In this document: positions 7,204 through 14,118 of the stretch, piece after piece
Numbering within the stretch: the first letter of the stretch is position 1
Layout: each line of letters opens with the position of its first letter
Assembly (NCBI RefSeq): GCF_946480305.1
Contig: NZ_CAMLJQ010000058.1
Coordinates: 1 to 21,627 of the forward strand
Direction of reading: 5' to 3'
DNA from: an uncultured Caldimonas sp.
GTDB lineage: Bacteria > Pseudomonadota > Gammaproteobacteria > Burkholderiales > Burkholderiaceae
DNA: 21,627 nucleotides
The notes under the pieces: generated by a model
What the model was told of the DNA's origin: nothing
The model's database searches: none
What the model saw: only the letters and a program-made list of their open reading frames with translations
Made by a program: the position numbers and the translations under genes

Positions 7204-7224
7204 ACGTATGTCGACAAGGTGCTG
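7204..7224 (+). pseudogene. Possible remnant of a transglycosylase gene 3' end
   Basis: Twenty-one bases match 6033-6053 (the 3' region of the transglycosylase gene) at 19 positions, with 15 in an unbroken run. They translate to TYVDKVL, the same peptide as in the intact gene; both differences are silent. It is on the same strand but is not within an open gene. Short length makes chance or a shared motif possible. Confidence 0.3.
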
Positions 7225-7257
7225 TCACCTCGTCCGCGAAGGGCGACGGATAAGACG

Positions 7258-7300
7258 CTATCTTGTTGATTTGCAACGATTTTCAAAGTAAATTTCGCAA
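7258..7300 (+). promoter_or_regulatory. AT-rich promoter candidate for the GSU2403-type gene
   Basis: This stretch is strikingly AT-rich compared with its surroundings. TTGTTG at 7263-7268 and AAGTAA about 17 bases on resemble a weak -35/-10 pair. Transcription from it would begin very close to the ATG at 7301, so the leader would be short or absent, or the real start is the ATG at 7343. Confidence 0.25.
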
Positions 7301-8356
7301 ATGCTAATTGACTTTGAAACCATTGCATTGCCTGAGGGCGCGATGCGTCAGTACATCGACGCTCGGCAGGCCTTCACCGCGCTGGAGCAACTGCGCCTGC
7401 GGCAGAACGAATTTCGCGGCGGCATGGTGTGGCGCACCACCAAGGGACACGAGTACTTGGTACGGACCAGTCCACGCGGCTCTCAGAAGGGGCTGGGCCG
7501 GCGCAGCCCGGAAACCGAAGCCATCTATGACAAGTTCATCAGCGGCAAGCAGCGCGTGACTGAAATTGCCTCCGGCCTGCGCGAAACGATCAAGCGCCAC
7601 GAACGGGTCAACCGTGCCTTGTACGTCGGCCGCACGCCGAACATCATCGTCGACTTGCTCGCCGCGATCAACGAAGCGGGACTCTCGGGGCAGTTCATCA
7701 TCATCGGCACCAACGCGCTGTATGCGTACGAGACAGCTGCCGGCGTGCGCCTGGATCAGACCATCCTCGCGACCCAGGACCTGGACCTGCTATGGGACAA
7801 CCGCAAGACGCTGCGGCTTGCGGTGCAGGAAGGGCCGTTGGCCGACGGGATGTTGGGTCTTCTACGCAAGGTGGACTCGACCTTCGAGTTGCGCCAGGAT
7901 CAGCTGTACACAGCCGTCAACAGCAGGGGATACGAGGTCGACATCCTACGGAGGTTGGGACCGGGAAGCGATCAGCAGCCGGGCCAGTTGAAGCCGGGCA
8001 CCGACGACTTCTGGGCGGTGCGGGCCCGCAACTCCGACTGGCTGCTCAGCGCCCCGAAGTTCAGTGAGGTGATCGTCTCGGAATCGGGGCGCATGGCCCG
8101 TATGCACACGGTAGATCCGCGAGCCTTTGCGCTGTTCAAGCTGTGGATGGCGCAGGACCGGGAGCGCGAGCCGCACAAGCGGCAGCGCGACGGCATGCAG
8201 GCACGGGCCGTCATCGAGTTGATCGAGGAGCGATTGCCGCAACTCCGCTTCGAAGACATCCGCATGTTTCCCGCCGAGTTGCGCCAACAAGCGGAAGCGG
8301 TGACCCACGACATCGGGCGCGAACTGCAAGCGGCCGCACGGCCACGCAGGCGCTGA
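7301..8356 (+). CDS. GSU2403-type nucleotidyltransferase-fold protein
   Basis: The 351-residue product resembles the GSU2403/NTP_transf_8 family (PF12281). Recognisable parts are ARQAFTALEQLRLRQNEFRG near the N-terminus, GMVWRTTKGHEYLVRTSPRG, then FIIIGTNALYAYETAAGVRL and TQDLDLLWDNRKTL. The last two give the Gly-Thr-Asn and Asp-Leu-Asp elements of a nucleotidyltransferase active site. Later blocks are GYEVDILR and VDPRAFALFKLWMAQD. The substrate is unknown for the family. The ATG at 7301 has no clear ribosome-binding site; the ATG at 7343 has GAGGG five bases upstream and would give 337 residues. It is convergent with the small unknown gene of the AOR cluster (12 bp between stops) and divergent from the deaminase gene. 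A role in stress or defence, as for AbiEii-like relatives of the fold, is only a possibility. Confidence 0.72.
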   Translation: MLIDFETIALPEGAMRQYIDARQAFTALEQLRLRQNEFRGGMVWRTTKGHEYLVRTSPRGSQKGLGRRSPETEAIYDKFISGKQRVTEIASGLRETIKRHERVNRALYVGRTPNIIVDLLAAINEAGLSGQFIIIGTNALYAYETAAGVRLDQTILATQDLDLLWDNRKTLRLAVQEGPLADGMLGLLRKVDSTFELRQDQLYTAVNSRGYEVDILRRLGPGSDQQPGQLKPGTDDFWAVRARNSDWLLSAPKFSEVIVSESGRMARMHTVDPRAFALFKLWMAQDREREPHKRQRDGMQARAVIELIEERLPQLRFEDIRMFPAELRQQAEAVTHDIGRELQAAARPRRR

Positions 8357-8368
8357 ATCAGTTCCTTG

Positions 8369-8674
8369 CTACCCGCCGCCTCGACGTGTGTGCAGGTCGA
8401 AGTAGCGCATGAACACATCGCGCTCGGCCGGCGACACACCCTCGAAGCTAAAGCTCACCAGCAGCCGCGGAATGCGCATCAGCGCAATCACGCGCGGCGA
8501 CAACGTCTGCCACTGCAACACCAGCCGCCCCGCCCCCAGCGTCACCTGCGCGCGCGCGTGTTCCAGTTGCAGCGGCGCGCCCCGCACGGCCCCGGGCAGC
8601 CACGAGCGCCACTCGGCTTCAGTGCAGCCCATCTCGCGCTCGAACCGAAGCGGGTCGGCGCCCTGCTGCGTCAT
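8369..8674 (-). CDS. Small unknown protein at the end of the AOR cluster
   Basis: The 101-residue product starts at an ATG with GAGGG about five bases upstream. It has no signal peptide or membrane segment. Its outline is an N-terminal acidic part (REMGCTEAEWRSWLPGAV) and two strand-like stretches (QVTLGAGRLVLQWQTL, LLVSFSFEGVS). The C-terminus has EGVSPAERDVFMRYFDLHTR before a Gly tail. It lies 30 bp downstream of the MoaD-like gene, in the same direction as the aldehyde oxidoreductase genes, so it is probably co-transcribed with them. I do not recognise a family. Its position suggests a role in maturing or handling the tungsten cofactor, but that is inference from neighbourhood only. Confidence 0.65.
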   Translation of the reverse strand: MTQQGADPLRFEREMGCTEAEWRSWLPGAVRGAPLQLEHARAQVTLGAGRLVLQWQTLSPRVIALMRIPRLLVSFSFEGVSPAERDVFMRYFDLHTRRGGG

Positions 8675-8704
8675 CGCACCCTCGCACCGGGCATCGTGGC
8701 CCGA

Positions 8705-8965
8705 TCACCCACCGGCGATCGGCGGCCAGATGGCGAGCACGTCGCCTTCGCGCAAGCGGTGTTCGGCCCGCTGCTCGGGCGCAATGTAGTGCCCGTTCAC
8801 CAGCACCAGGTGCACCAGCTTGCTCGGCAGGTTGAAGGGCTCGGCCACCTGGGTGATGGTGGCGCCCTCGGGCACGTCGATCTCCATGGCGTTGCCGGTG
8901 CGGGCATGCGCGGGCAGGTGGTCGGTGAGCGTGGCGTAGAGCTTGAAGGTGATCTTCATCGGCAT
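8705..8965 (-). CDS. aorD: MoaD/ThiS-family sulfur-carrier-like protein of the AOR cluster
   Basis: The 86-residue product has the ubiquitin-like MoaD/ThiS outline: MKITFKLYATLTDHLP at the start, then MEIDVPEGATITQVAEPFNLP, LVLVNGHYIAPEQ and the end GDVLAIWPPIAGG. The Gly-Gly C-terminus is the site that family members activate as a thiocarboxylate to give sulfur to molybdopterin. In tungsten AOR operons a MoaD-like protein is thought to help make or load the pterin cofactor. Possible starts are 8980, 8965 and 8959; all overlap or abut the end of the FAD-subunit gene (stop 8970-8972) and none has a clear ribosome-binding site, so translation is probably coupled. I chose 8965. The symbol follows usage for the Aromatoleum AOR operon. 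Confidence 0.82.
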   Translation of the reverse strand: MPMKITFKLYATLTDHLPAHARTGNAMEIDVPEGATITQVAEPFNLPSKLVHLVLVNGHYIAPEQRAEHRLREGDVLAIWPPIAGG

Positions 8966-8969
8966 GGGG

Positions 8970-10238
8970 TCAGCGCGCATGGGCGGTGGCCCAGCGGTCT
9001 TGTGCCTGCGCGCGGGCGAGGTAGGCCTCCATCAGGCGGGTCGGGTCGTGCAGCAGGTGCTGCTTCCATTCGCCGAGGCGCACACGGCCTTCGACCAAGC
9101 CGCGCATCACGCCGACGTGGTCCGTCCAGCCGATGCTGTTGCAGCCGACGATGCGGTCGTCGTCGAACTGCAGGCTCAGGTGGCGGAATTCGCTGGCATC
9201 GGTCAGCTCCACGTGCTGGCCGCCGGGCACGCCTTGCCAGTCGCCAAAGCTCGCGGAGATGAGGCCCAGCGTGTCGAGCACGTTGATCTGCGTCACGCCT
9301 TTCAGCACGGCGTGCCGGCCGGCCATGTTCATCGCGGCCACGTACGCCTGGTCGGCGGCGTTGGGCTGGATCGCGCTGACGATGGTCTTGCCGGTGATCA
9401 GGTCCAGCGCCTCGGCACAGTCGCCGGCGGCGTAGATGCCGGGCACGTTGGTCTGCATGCGCTCGTCGGTCAGCACGCCTTGCAGGCACTGCACGCCTGA
9501 GTTCTCCAAGAAGCCGATGTTGGGCTTGACGCCGGTGGCGCTGATCACGAGGTCGAAGCTCTCGTGCGTGCCGTTGGACAGGCGGGCCGACAACGGCGTG
9601 CCGGCTTCGATCGCTTCCACCCGTGTGCCGGTGTACACGCGCACGCCCTTGCGCTCGCACCACTGCTTGATCAGGCCGCCGGCGGTGGGGCCCATCATCC
9701 GCGGCACCATGCGGTCGCCCATCTCCACCACGGTGAGCTGCACGCCGCGCATCGCGAGCGCTTCGAGGATGATGCAGCCGATGAAGCCGGCGCCCATCTG
9801 CAGCACGCGTGCGCCGGGCGTGGCGAGCTGCAGGATGTGGCGCGCGTCCTCGAGCGTCCAGCAGGGGTGCACACCGGGCAGGTCCATGCCGCGGATCGGC
9901 GGGCGCACCGGGCTGGAGCCGGTGGCGATGAGCAGCGTGTCGAAGTCGAGTGCGGTGTTGTCGCCGAGCACCACCGCCTTGGCTTGCGCGTCGACCGATT
10001 TGGCGCGTTGACGGCGCACGTCGATGCGCAGGTTGTCGTAGTGCGCGGGGTTCTTGCGCAAGTAGGTGCCGCGCTCGTCGATGTTGCCGATCAGCAGGTA
10101 GGGGATCGCCATGCGTGAGTACGGCGGCTCGGGCTCGTCGCCGATCAGCACGATCTCGTCGGCCGGGGCGTGCTTGCGCAGCGTCTCGGCGGCGATGACG
10201 CCGGCCGGGCCGGCGCCGAGGATCACATGTCTCTTCAT
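8970..10238 (-). CDS. aorC: FAD/NAD(P)H oxidoreductase subunit of aldehyde oxidoreductase
   Basis: The 422-residue product is a two-dinucleotide-fold flavoprotein. GAGPAG at 8-13 begins the FAD-binding fold (MKRHVILGAGPAGVIAAETL), GAGFIG at 149-154 the NAD(P)H-binding fold, and GIYAAGDCAEA (267-277) is the FAD-contacting motif typical of class-II pyridine nucleotide oxidoreductases. There is no redox CxxC active site of the glutathione-reductase type. In the AOR complex of betaproteobacteria such as Aromatoleum this subunit passes electrons between the ferredoxin subunit and NAD(H). GGAG lies five bases upstream of the ATG at 10238. A hairpin sits in the 61-bp gap after the catalytic gene. 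The gene overlaps or abuts the MoaD-like gene. The symbol is by analogy with Aromatoleum. Confidence 0.85.
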   Translation of the reverse strand: MKRHVILGAGPAGVIAAETLRKHAPADEIVLIGDEPEPPYSRMAIPYLLIGNIDERGTYLRKNPAHYDNLRIDVRRQRAKSVDAQAKAVVLGDNTALDFDTLLIATGSSPVRPPIRGMDLPGVHPCWTLEDARHILQLATPGARVLQMGAGFIGCIILEALAMRGVQLTVVEMGDRMVPRMMGPTAGGLIKQWCERKGVRVYTGTRVEAIEAGTPLSARLSNGTHESFDLVISATGVKPNIGFLENSGVQCLQGVLTDERMQTNVPGIYAAGDCAEALDLITGKTIVSAIQPNAADQAYVAAMNMAGRHAVLKGVTQINVLDTLGLISASFGDWQGVPGGQHVELTDASEFRHLSLQFDDDRIVGCNSIGWTDHVGVMRGLVEGRVRLGEWKQHLLHDPTRLMEAYLARAQAQDRWATAHAR

Positions 10239-10258
10239 CGAAGCTCCAGAAGGAAGAA

Positions 10259-10279
10259 AGGGCGGAACAGGTCCGCCCT
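10259..10279 (-). terminator. Hairpin between catalytic and FAD-subunit genes
   Basis: On the minus strand AGGGCGGA and TCCGCCCT form a perfect 8-bp stem with a 5-base loop, followed by a T-rich run (TTTCTTCCTT). It lies between the AOR catalytic gene (stop at 10300) and the FAD-subunit gene (start 10238). It looks like a leaky terminator or RNA-processing hairpin that could give more catalytic than FAD subunit. Confidence 0.55.
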
Positions 10280-10299
10280 GCTTCAGACTCGCGGGCCAG

Positions 10300-12147
10300 T
10301 CACAAGCCGAGGCGTTGGCGGGTTTCGGGCTTCAACTGTCCGTTCGCATCCCAGCCGCGCGCCTCGTAGTACTTGGGCAGCATCTCGCCCAGCTTGCTGG
10401 TCAGCCCCTTGGCCGGGCCGCTCTTGGCGCCTTCGGTCAGCAGGCGGTTGGGCAGCATGTCGTCCTTGGCGGTGAAGCCGGCCTTGTTGTTGAAGTCGCG
10501 CTCCATGTTCCAGATGCGCTCGCCGATGGTGTTGAGGTTGTCCATCGTGAACTCGTCGCCGCAGGCGGCGGCCACCTGCGGCTGCACGTCCGAGAGCGTC
10601 CAAGCGAAGCTGGTGAAGATGCAGATGCCGGCCGAGTCGAACACCGCGGTCGCGTCCTGGAAGGCTTTGACGAGCTCGGGCTTGCCGTCGGCGGTGAGCG
10701 GGTCGGTCTTGACCGGGATGCCGAGCACCTCGGAGGCCACGGTGTAGCCGCGCAGGTGGCACGCACCACGATTGCTGGTGGCATAGGCCAGACCCATGCC
10801 CTGGATGCCGCGCGCGTCGTAGGCGGGGAACTCCTGGCCCTTCACGCTCATCGTCAGGTCCGGGTGGCCGTACTTGGCGGTCAGGCGCTTGGAGCCCTGG
10901 CCGATCTCCTTGCCGAAGCCTTCGCCTTTGGCAGTGATCTCCGCAAAGTACGCCAGCGCCTTGGCCGAGCCGAACGGCGCTTCGATGCCGAGCTGCTCCT
11001 TGGTGAGCACGCCCATCTCGTACAGCTCCATCACGGCGCCCACGGTGGCACCGAAGGAGATCGGGTCCATGCCCTCCTCGTTGCACAGCAGGTTGGCGTA
11101 TTGCAGCGCTTCGAGGTCGTTGACGCCGTTGGCGGCGCCCAGCGCCCAGGCGGCTTCGTACTCCAGGCCGCCGGAGGCGCCCCAGTACTGCGGCTTGTTC
11201 TCCACGGTGAAGTGGGTCTCGTCGATCTTGCTGATGCGGCCGCACGCGATGGTGCAACCGAAGCACGCCTGGTTGGTGACGAGATGCGCCTTGCCATCGG
11301 TCTTGCGCGGTGCAGCCATCGCTTCGGCGGAGATGTCCTTCGCGCCTTCGAACTGGCTGTCGCGGTGGTTGCGCGTGGGCAGCGCGCCGACCTCGTTGAT
11401 CACGTTCATCAGCACCTGGGTGCCATAGGCCGGCAGGCCCTGGCCGGTGACGGCGTTGTCGGCCAGCACCTTCTTCTTCTCGAAGGTGACCTTCATGAAC
11501 TCCTTCGGGTTGGCGATGTTGCCCACGCCCTTGGTGCCGCGCACGGCAATGGCCTTGAGGTTCTTGGAGCCCATCACCGCGCCCACGCCGGAGCGGCCCG
11601 CGGCGCGGTGCAGGTCGTTCACGACGGCGGCAAACAGCACCTGCTGCTCGCCGGCCTTGCCGATGCACGACACGCGCACCAGCGGGTCCTGCAGCTCCTT
11701 CTTCAGCGTGCCTTCGGTCTCCCACACCGAGCGGCCCCACAGGTGCGCGGCGTCGCGCAGCTCGACCTTGTCATCTTCGACGTACAGGTACACGGGCTTG
11801 GGCGATTTGCCTTCGAAGATGACCATGTCCCAGCCGGCCATCTTGAGCTCCGCGCCCCAGTAGCCGCCGGAGTTGGAGCAGGCAATGGCGCCGGTCAGCG
11901 GGCCCTTGGTCACCACGGTGTAGCGCCCCCCGGTGGAGGCCATGGTGCCGGTCAGCGGCCCGGTGGACCAGATGATCTTGTTCTCGACGGAGAGCGGGTC
12001 GACCTTCGGGTCGATCTCGCTGGTGAGGTATTTGGTGGCGAGGCCGCGCGAGCCGAGGTAGGCGCGGGCCCATTCCATCTTCAACGGTTCGCTTTTCACC
12101 TCGCCGGTGGTGAGGTTCACGCGCAGGATCTTGCCGGCCCAGGACAT
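10300..12147 (-). CDS. aorB: Tungsten-dependent aldehyde ferredoxin oxidoreductase, catalytic subunit
   Basis: The 615-residue product is an AOR-family enzyme, oxidising aldehydes to acids with a tungsten-bis-pterin cofactor and one [4Fe-4S] cluster. It begins MSWAGKILRVNLTTGEV, the usual AOR start, and length matches the family (about 600-620). Cluster ligands are CFGCTIAC at 295-302 (Cys295, 298, 302) plus Cys509 in DSAGIC (504-509). Pterin-contact regions include GGRYTVVTKGPLTG (73-86) and VMGSKNLKAIAVRG (191-204). No signal peptide is present, so it is cytoplasmic. Neighbouring ferredoxin and FAD-subunit genes make it the centre of a three-subunit AOR like that of Aromatoleum. The start is fixed by AAAGGAG seven bases upstream; the frame stays open to 12630, but the extra codons lie over the ferredoxin gene in another frame. 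Physiological aldehyde unknown. Confidence 0.92.
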   Translation of the reverse strand: MSWAGKILRVNLTTGEVKSEPLKMEWARAYLGSRGLATKYLTSEIDPKVDPLSVENKIIWSTGPLTGTMASTGGRYTVVTKGPLTGAIACSNSGGYWGAELKMAGWDMVIFEGKSPKPVYLYVEDDKVELRDAAHLWGRSVWETEGTLKKELQDPLVRVSCIGKAGEQQVLFAAVVNDLHRAAGRSGVGAVMGSKNLKAIAVRGTKGVGNIANPKEFMKVTFEKKKVLADNAVTGQGLPAYGTQVLMNVINEVGALPTRNHRDSQFEGAKDISAEAMAAPRKTDGKAHLVTNQACFGCTIACGRISKIDETHFTVENKPQYWGASGGLEYEAAWALGAANGVNDLEALQYANLLCNEEGMDPISFGATVGAVMELYEMGVLTKEQLGIEAPFGSAKALAYFAEITAKGEGFGKEIGQGSKRLTAKYGHPDLTMSVKGQEFPAYDARGIQGMGLAYATSNRGACHLRGYTVASEVLGIPVKTDPLTADGKPELVKAFQDATAVFDSAGICIFTSFAWTLSDVQPQVAAACGDEFTMDNLNTIGERIWNMERDFNNKAGFTAKDDMLPNRLLTEGAKSGPAKGLTSKLGEMLPKYYEARGWDANGQLKPETRQRLGL

Positions 12148-12154
12148 GGTGCGT

Positions 12155-12161
12155 CTCCTTT
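12155..12161 (-). promoter_or_regulatory. Ribosome-binding site that fixes the aorB start
   Basis: AAAGGAG on the minus strand ends seven bases before the ATG at 12147. It decides the start of an otherwise much longer open frame. Confidence 0.75.
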
Positions 12162-12179
12162 GATTGCTGCAGCGTCGCT

Positions 12180-12662
12180 TCAGGCGGCGGGGTTGGCGGG
12201 CTGGTTGCCCAGCTTGTCGGCCCAGGCGCGCATGCGGTCCAGCCCGGTCCAGTTGGCATCGACGTAGGTGATGGCCGTCGTGGGGCAGGCTTCGGCACAG
12301 GCCGGCTCGCCGCCGCACAGGTCGCACTTCTGCACCTTGCCGGTTTCCTGCACGTAGTTGATGGTGCCGAACGGGCAGGCGATGGTGCACACCTTGCAGC
12401 CGACGCAGGTGCTGTCGTTGACCACCTTGGCGCCGGTCAAGGCGTTGATGGTGATCGCTTCGACCGGGCAGGCGTGCAGGCACCAGGCTTCGTCGCACTG
12501 GGTGCAGGTGTAGGGCACCTTGCGCCCGGTGTGATGGAAGTCGAACACCTTGATGCGTGACTTGGCGGTGGCGTAGACGCCGTAGTTCTCGTAGCTGCAG
12601 GCCATTTCGCACTGCAGGCAGCCGGTGCACTTTTCAGGGTTGATGTGCAGAACCTTTTGCAT
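12180..12662 (-). CDS. aorA: Four-cluster 4Fe-4S ferredoxin subunit of aldehyde oxidoreductase
   Basis: The 160-residue product has sixteen cluster cysteines in four groups: CTGCLQCEMAC at 12-22, CTQCDEAWCLHACP, CVGCKVCTIACP and CDLCGGEPACAEACP. This is the pattern of four-cluster ferredoxin-like electron-transfer subunits (as in HycB/DmsB relatives). It would carry electrons from the tungsten subunit to the FAD subunit. It has no signal peptide and is cytoplasmic. AAAGG precedes the ATG at 12662. The next gene is aorB, with its ATG 32 bases after the stop codon, so an operon starting at this gene is likely. The promoter must be in the 310-bp divergent gap with the GAF/PAS-Fis regulator. The symbol follows the Aromatoleum operon. 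Confidence 0.9.
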   Translation of the reverse strand: MQKVLHINPEKCTGCLQCEMACSYENYGVYATAKSRIKVFDFHHTGRKVPYTCTQCDEAWCLHACPVEAITINALTGAKVVNDSTCVGCKVCTIACPFGTINYVQETGKVQKCDLCGGEPACAEACPTTAITYVDANWTGLDRMRAWADKLGNQPANPAA

Positions 12663-12972
12663 GGCTGGCCTTTCGGTTGGCTGGTGTGGGTTCGTGCTCG
12701 CACTCCTGCAGGCCGGGTGGCTGCGGCGCGACGTATGAAATGTTGTTCCTAGCCCGGGGCCCCGAAAACCTAGGCGTAACCCCTAACAAATCGCCCTTGA
12801 AAGACGCGGTTGCGCCAACGTGGAACACCTTGCGCCAGAACGACCCAGGGAATGCCCGACTGGCAGGCTCCATTACTCGAAAAACCGGGGGCGCAAGGCC
12901 GGCCGGCAGGCGCATGATCTGCAGCGACGAGGGCCGCTCCATGCAGGGCGGCTGCGGCCGGAGACGCTCACG
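12663..12972. promoter_or_regulatory. Divergent control region between aorA and the regulator gene
   Basis: This 310-bp gap holds no gene. Three copies of TTGCGCC lie within 90 bp: direct at 12810-12816 and 12830-12836 (20 bp apart, each followed by A) and inverted at 12890-12896. A perfect palindrome CGGGGCCCCG (12755-12764) is flanked by CCTAG (12748-12752) and CTAGG (12770-12774). I find no convincing -24/-12 sigma-54 promoter on either strand. Which motifs bind the regulator is inference. Confidence 0.45.
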
Positions 12973-14094
12973 ATGATCCACCCCACGCCCCCGCAGGCCA
13001 CCACCTTGCCGGCGCATTCCACGGCGCACGCGCAGTCCATCTCGCAATCGCACGCACGCTGCCAGGCGATGGGGGTGGAAGAGAACCGCCTGCCCGACCT
13101 GAGCCCGGTCTCGCCCGGCACGCTGCGCGAGATGCGCGAGCGCAACCGCCGCCTGTTCGAGCATGCGGCGCCGGTGATGGAGCTGCTGTTCGAGCAGATC
13201 GTCTCGACACGCAGCCTGGTGGTGCTGACCGACCACCACGGCACCATCCTGCACAGCGTGGGCGACGACGGCTTCATGGAGCGCGCCCAGCAGGTGGCGC
13301 TGGCGCCGGGCGTGAACTGGTCCGAGGCGACCAAGGGCACCAACGCGGTGGGCACGGCGCTGTTCGACGAGGCCGCGACGCTGGTGCACGGCAGCGAGCA
13401 CTTCGTGCGGGCCAACCGCTTCCTCACCTGCTCGGCCTCGCCGATCTTCGACCACGCGGGCAAGCTGCTGGGCGTGCTCGATGTGTCGGGCGATCAGCGC
13501 TCGTACCACCCGCACACGCTGGCGATGGTGACGATGTCGGCCCGCATGATCGAGAACCAGTGGTTCACCGACCGCTTTCGCCACGGCGTGCGGCTGCATT
13601 TTCATCACCGCGCGGAGTACCTGGGCACCATGCGCGAAGGCATGGTGGCGCTGTCACCCGAGGGGCAGATCCTGGGGGCGAACCGCAGCGCGCTCGACCA
13701 GCTGCGCATGAGCCCGGCGGCGCTGCGCATCCGCGGACTCGAAGCGGTGTTCGGCGTGTCGCTGGCCCACATCGTCGACCATTGCCGGCGGCACAGCGAC
13801 GAGCCCCTGCACCTGCCGCCGGCCAATGGCGATGTGTCCGGGCCGCCGCTGTATGCGCGGGCCTATTTCAACTGGCCCACGCTGTGGCCGGCCACAGCCC
13901 CGGTGGCCGCACCGCACGCCGCGCCTCGGGTGGCTGCCCCTGAAACGCCGGCGCCGGGCGCCAAGCTCGAAGACGTGGAGCTGGCCGCGATCCGCCGTGC
14001 GGTCGATGCCGCGGGCGGCAACATCTCGAAGGCCGCGCGGCAGCTCGGCATCGGGCGCAACACGGTGTACCGGAAGCTGCGGGCGCGGTCCTAG
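12973..14094 (+). CDS. AcoR-type GAF/PAS-Fis transcriptional regulator lacking the AAA+ domain
   Basis: The 373-residue product has an AcoR-like N-terminal sensor (about 50-200) with a GAF-type core: VVLTDHHGTILHSVGDDGFM, then SEATKGTNAVGTAL and HFVRANRFLTCSASPIFDHAGKLLGVLDVSG. A PAS-like segment follows (about 210-300: EGMVALSPEGQILGANRSAL), then an Ala/Pro linker (302-330) and a Fis-type helix-turn-helix (335-373: ISKAARQLGIGRNTVYRKLR). Normal members of this family carry a sigma-54 AAA+ domain of about 230 residues between sensor and HTH. Here it is absent, with no Walker A or GAFTGA motif. The protein cannot remodel sigma-54 polymerase by the usual route, so it may act on sigma-70 promoters. 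The ATG at 12973 is preferred; the open frame extends to 12820 without protein-like sequence. It probably controls the divergent AOR genes, and may sense an aldehyde or related compound. Confidence 0.8.
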   Translation: MIHPTPPQATTLPAHSTAHAQSISQSHARCQAMGVEENRLPDLSPVSPGTLREMRERNRRLFEHAAPVMELLFEQIVSTRSLVVLTDHHGTILHSVGDDGFMERAQQVALAPGVNWSEATKGTNAVGTALFDEAATLVHGSEHFVRANRFLTCSASPIFDHAGKLLGVLDVSGDQRSYHPHTLAMVTMSARMIENQWFTDRFRHGVRLHFHHRAEYLGTMREGMVALSPEGQILGANRSALDQLRMSPAALRIRGLEAVFGVSLAHIVDHCRRHSDEPLHLPPANGDVSGPPLYARAYFNWPTLWPATAPVAAPHAAPRVAAPETPAPGAKLEDVELAAIRRAVDAAGGNISKAARQLGIGRNTVYRKLRARS

Positions 14095-14118
14095 CTCAGC
14101 CGGCCGTTGCGGTGCCTT

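Noticed and set aside
10111..12267. A 718-residue open frame on the plus strand across the AOR genes
   Set aside because: It is antisense to the unmistakable aorB and has no recognisable domain; a GC-frame artefact.
10300..12630. A 776-residue AOR protein with an extra N-terminal domain
   Set aside because: The extra 161 residues overlap the ferredoxin gene in another frame. The start at 12147 has a perfect ribosome-binding site and the conserved MSWAGKILRVNL start.
12663..12972. A sigma-54 (-24/-12) promoter for aorA
   Set aside because: TGGAAC-ACC-TTGC has the wrong spacing and strand, and the regulator lacks the AAA+ domain needed for sigma-54.
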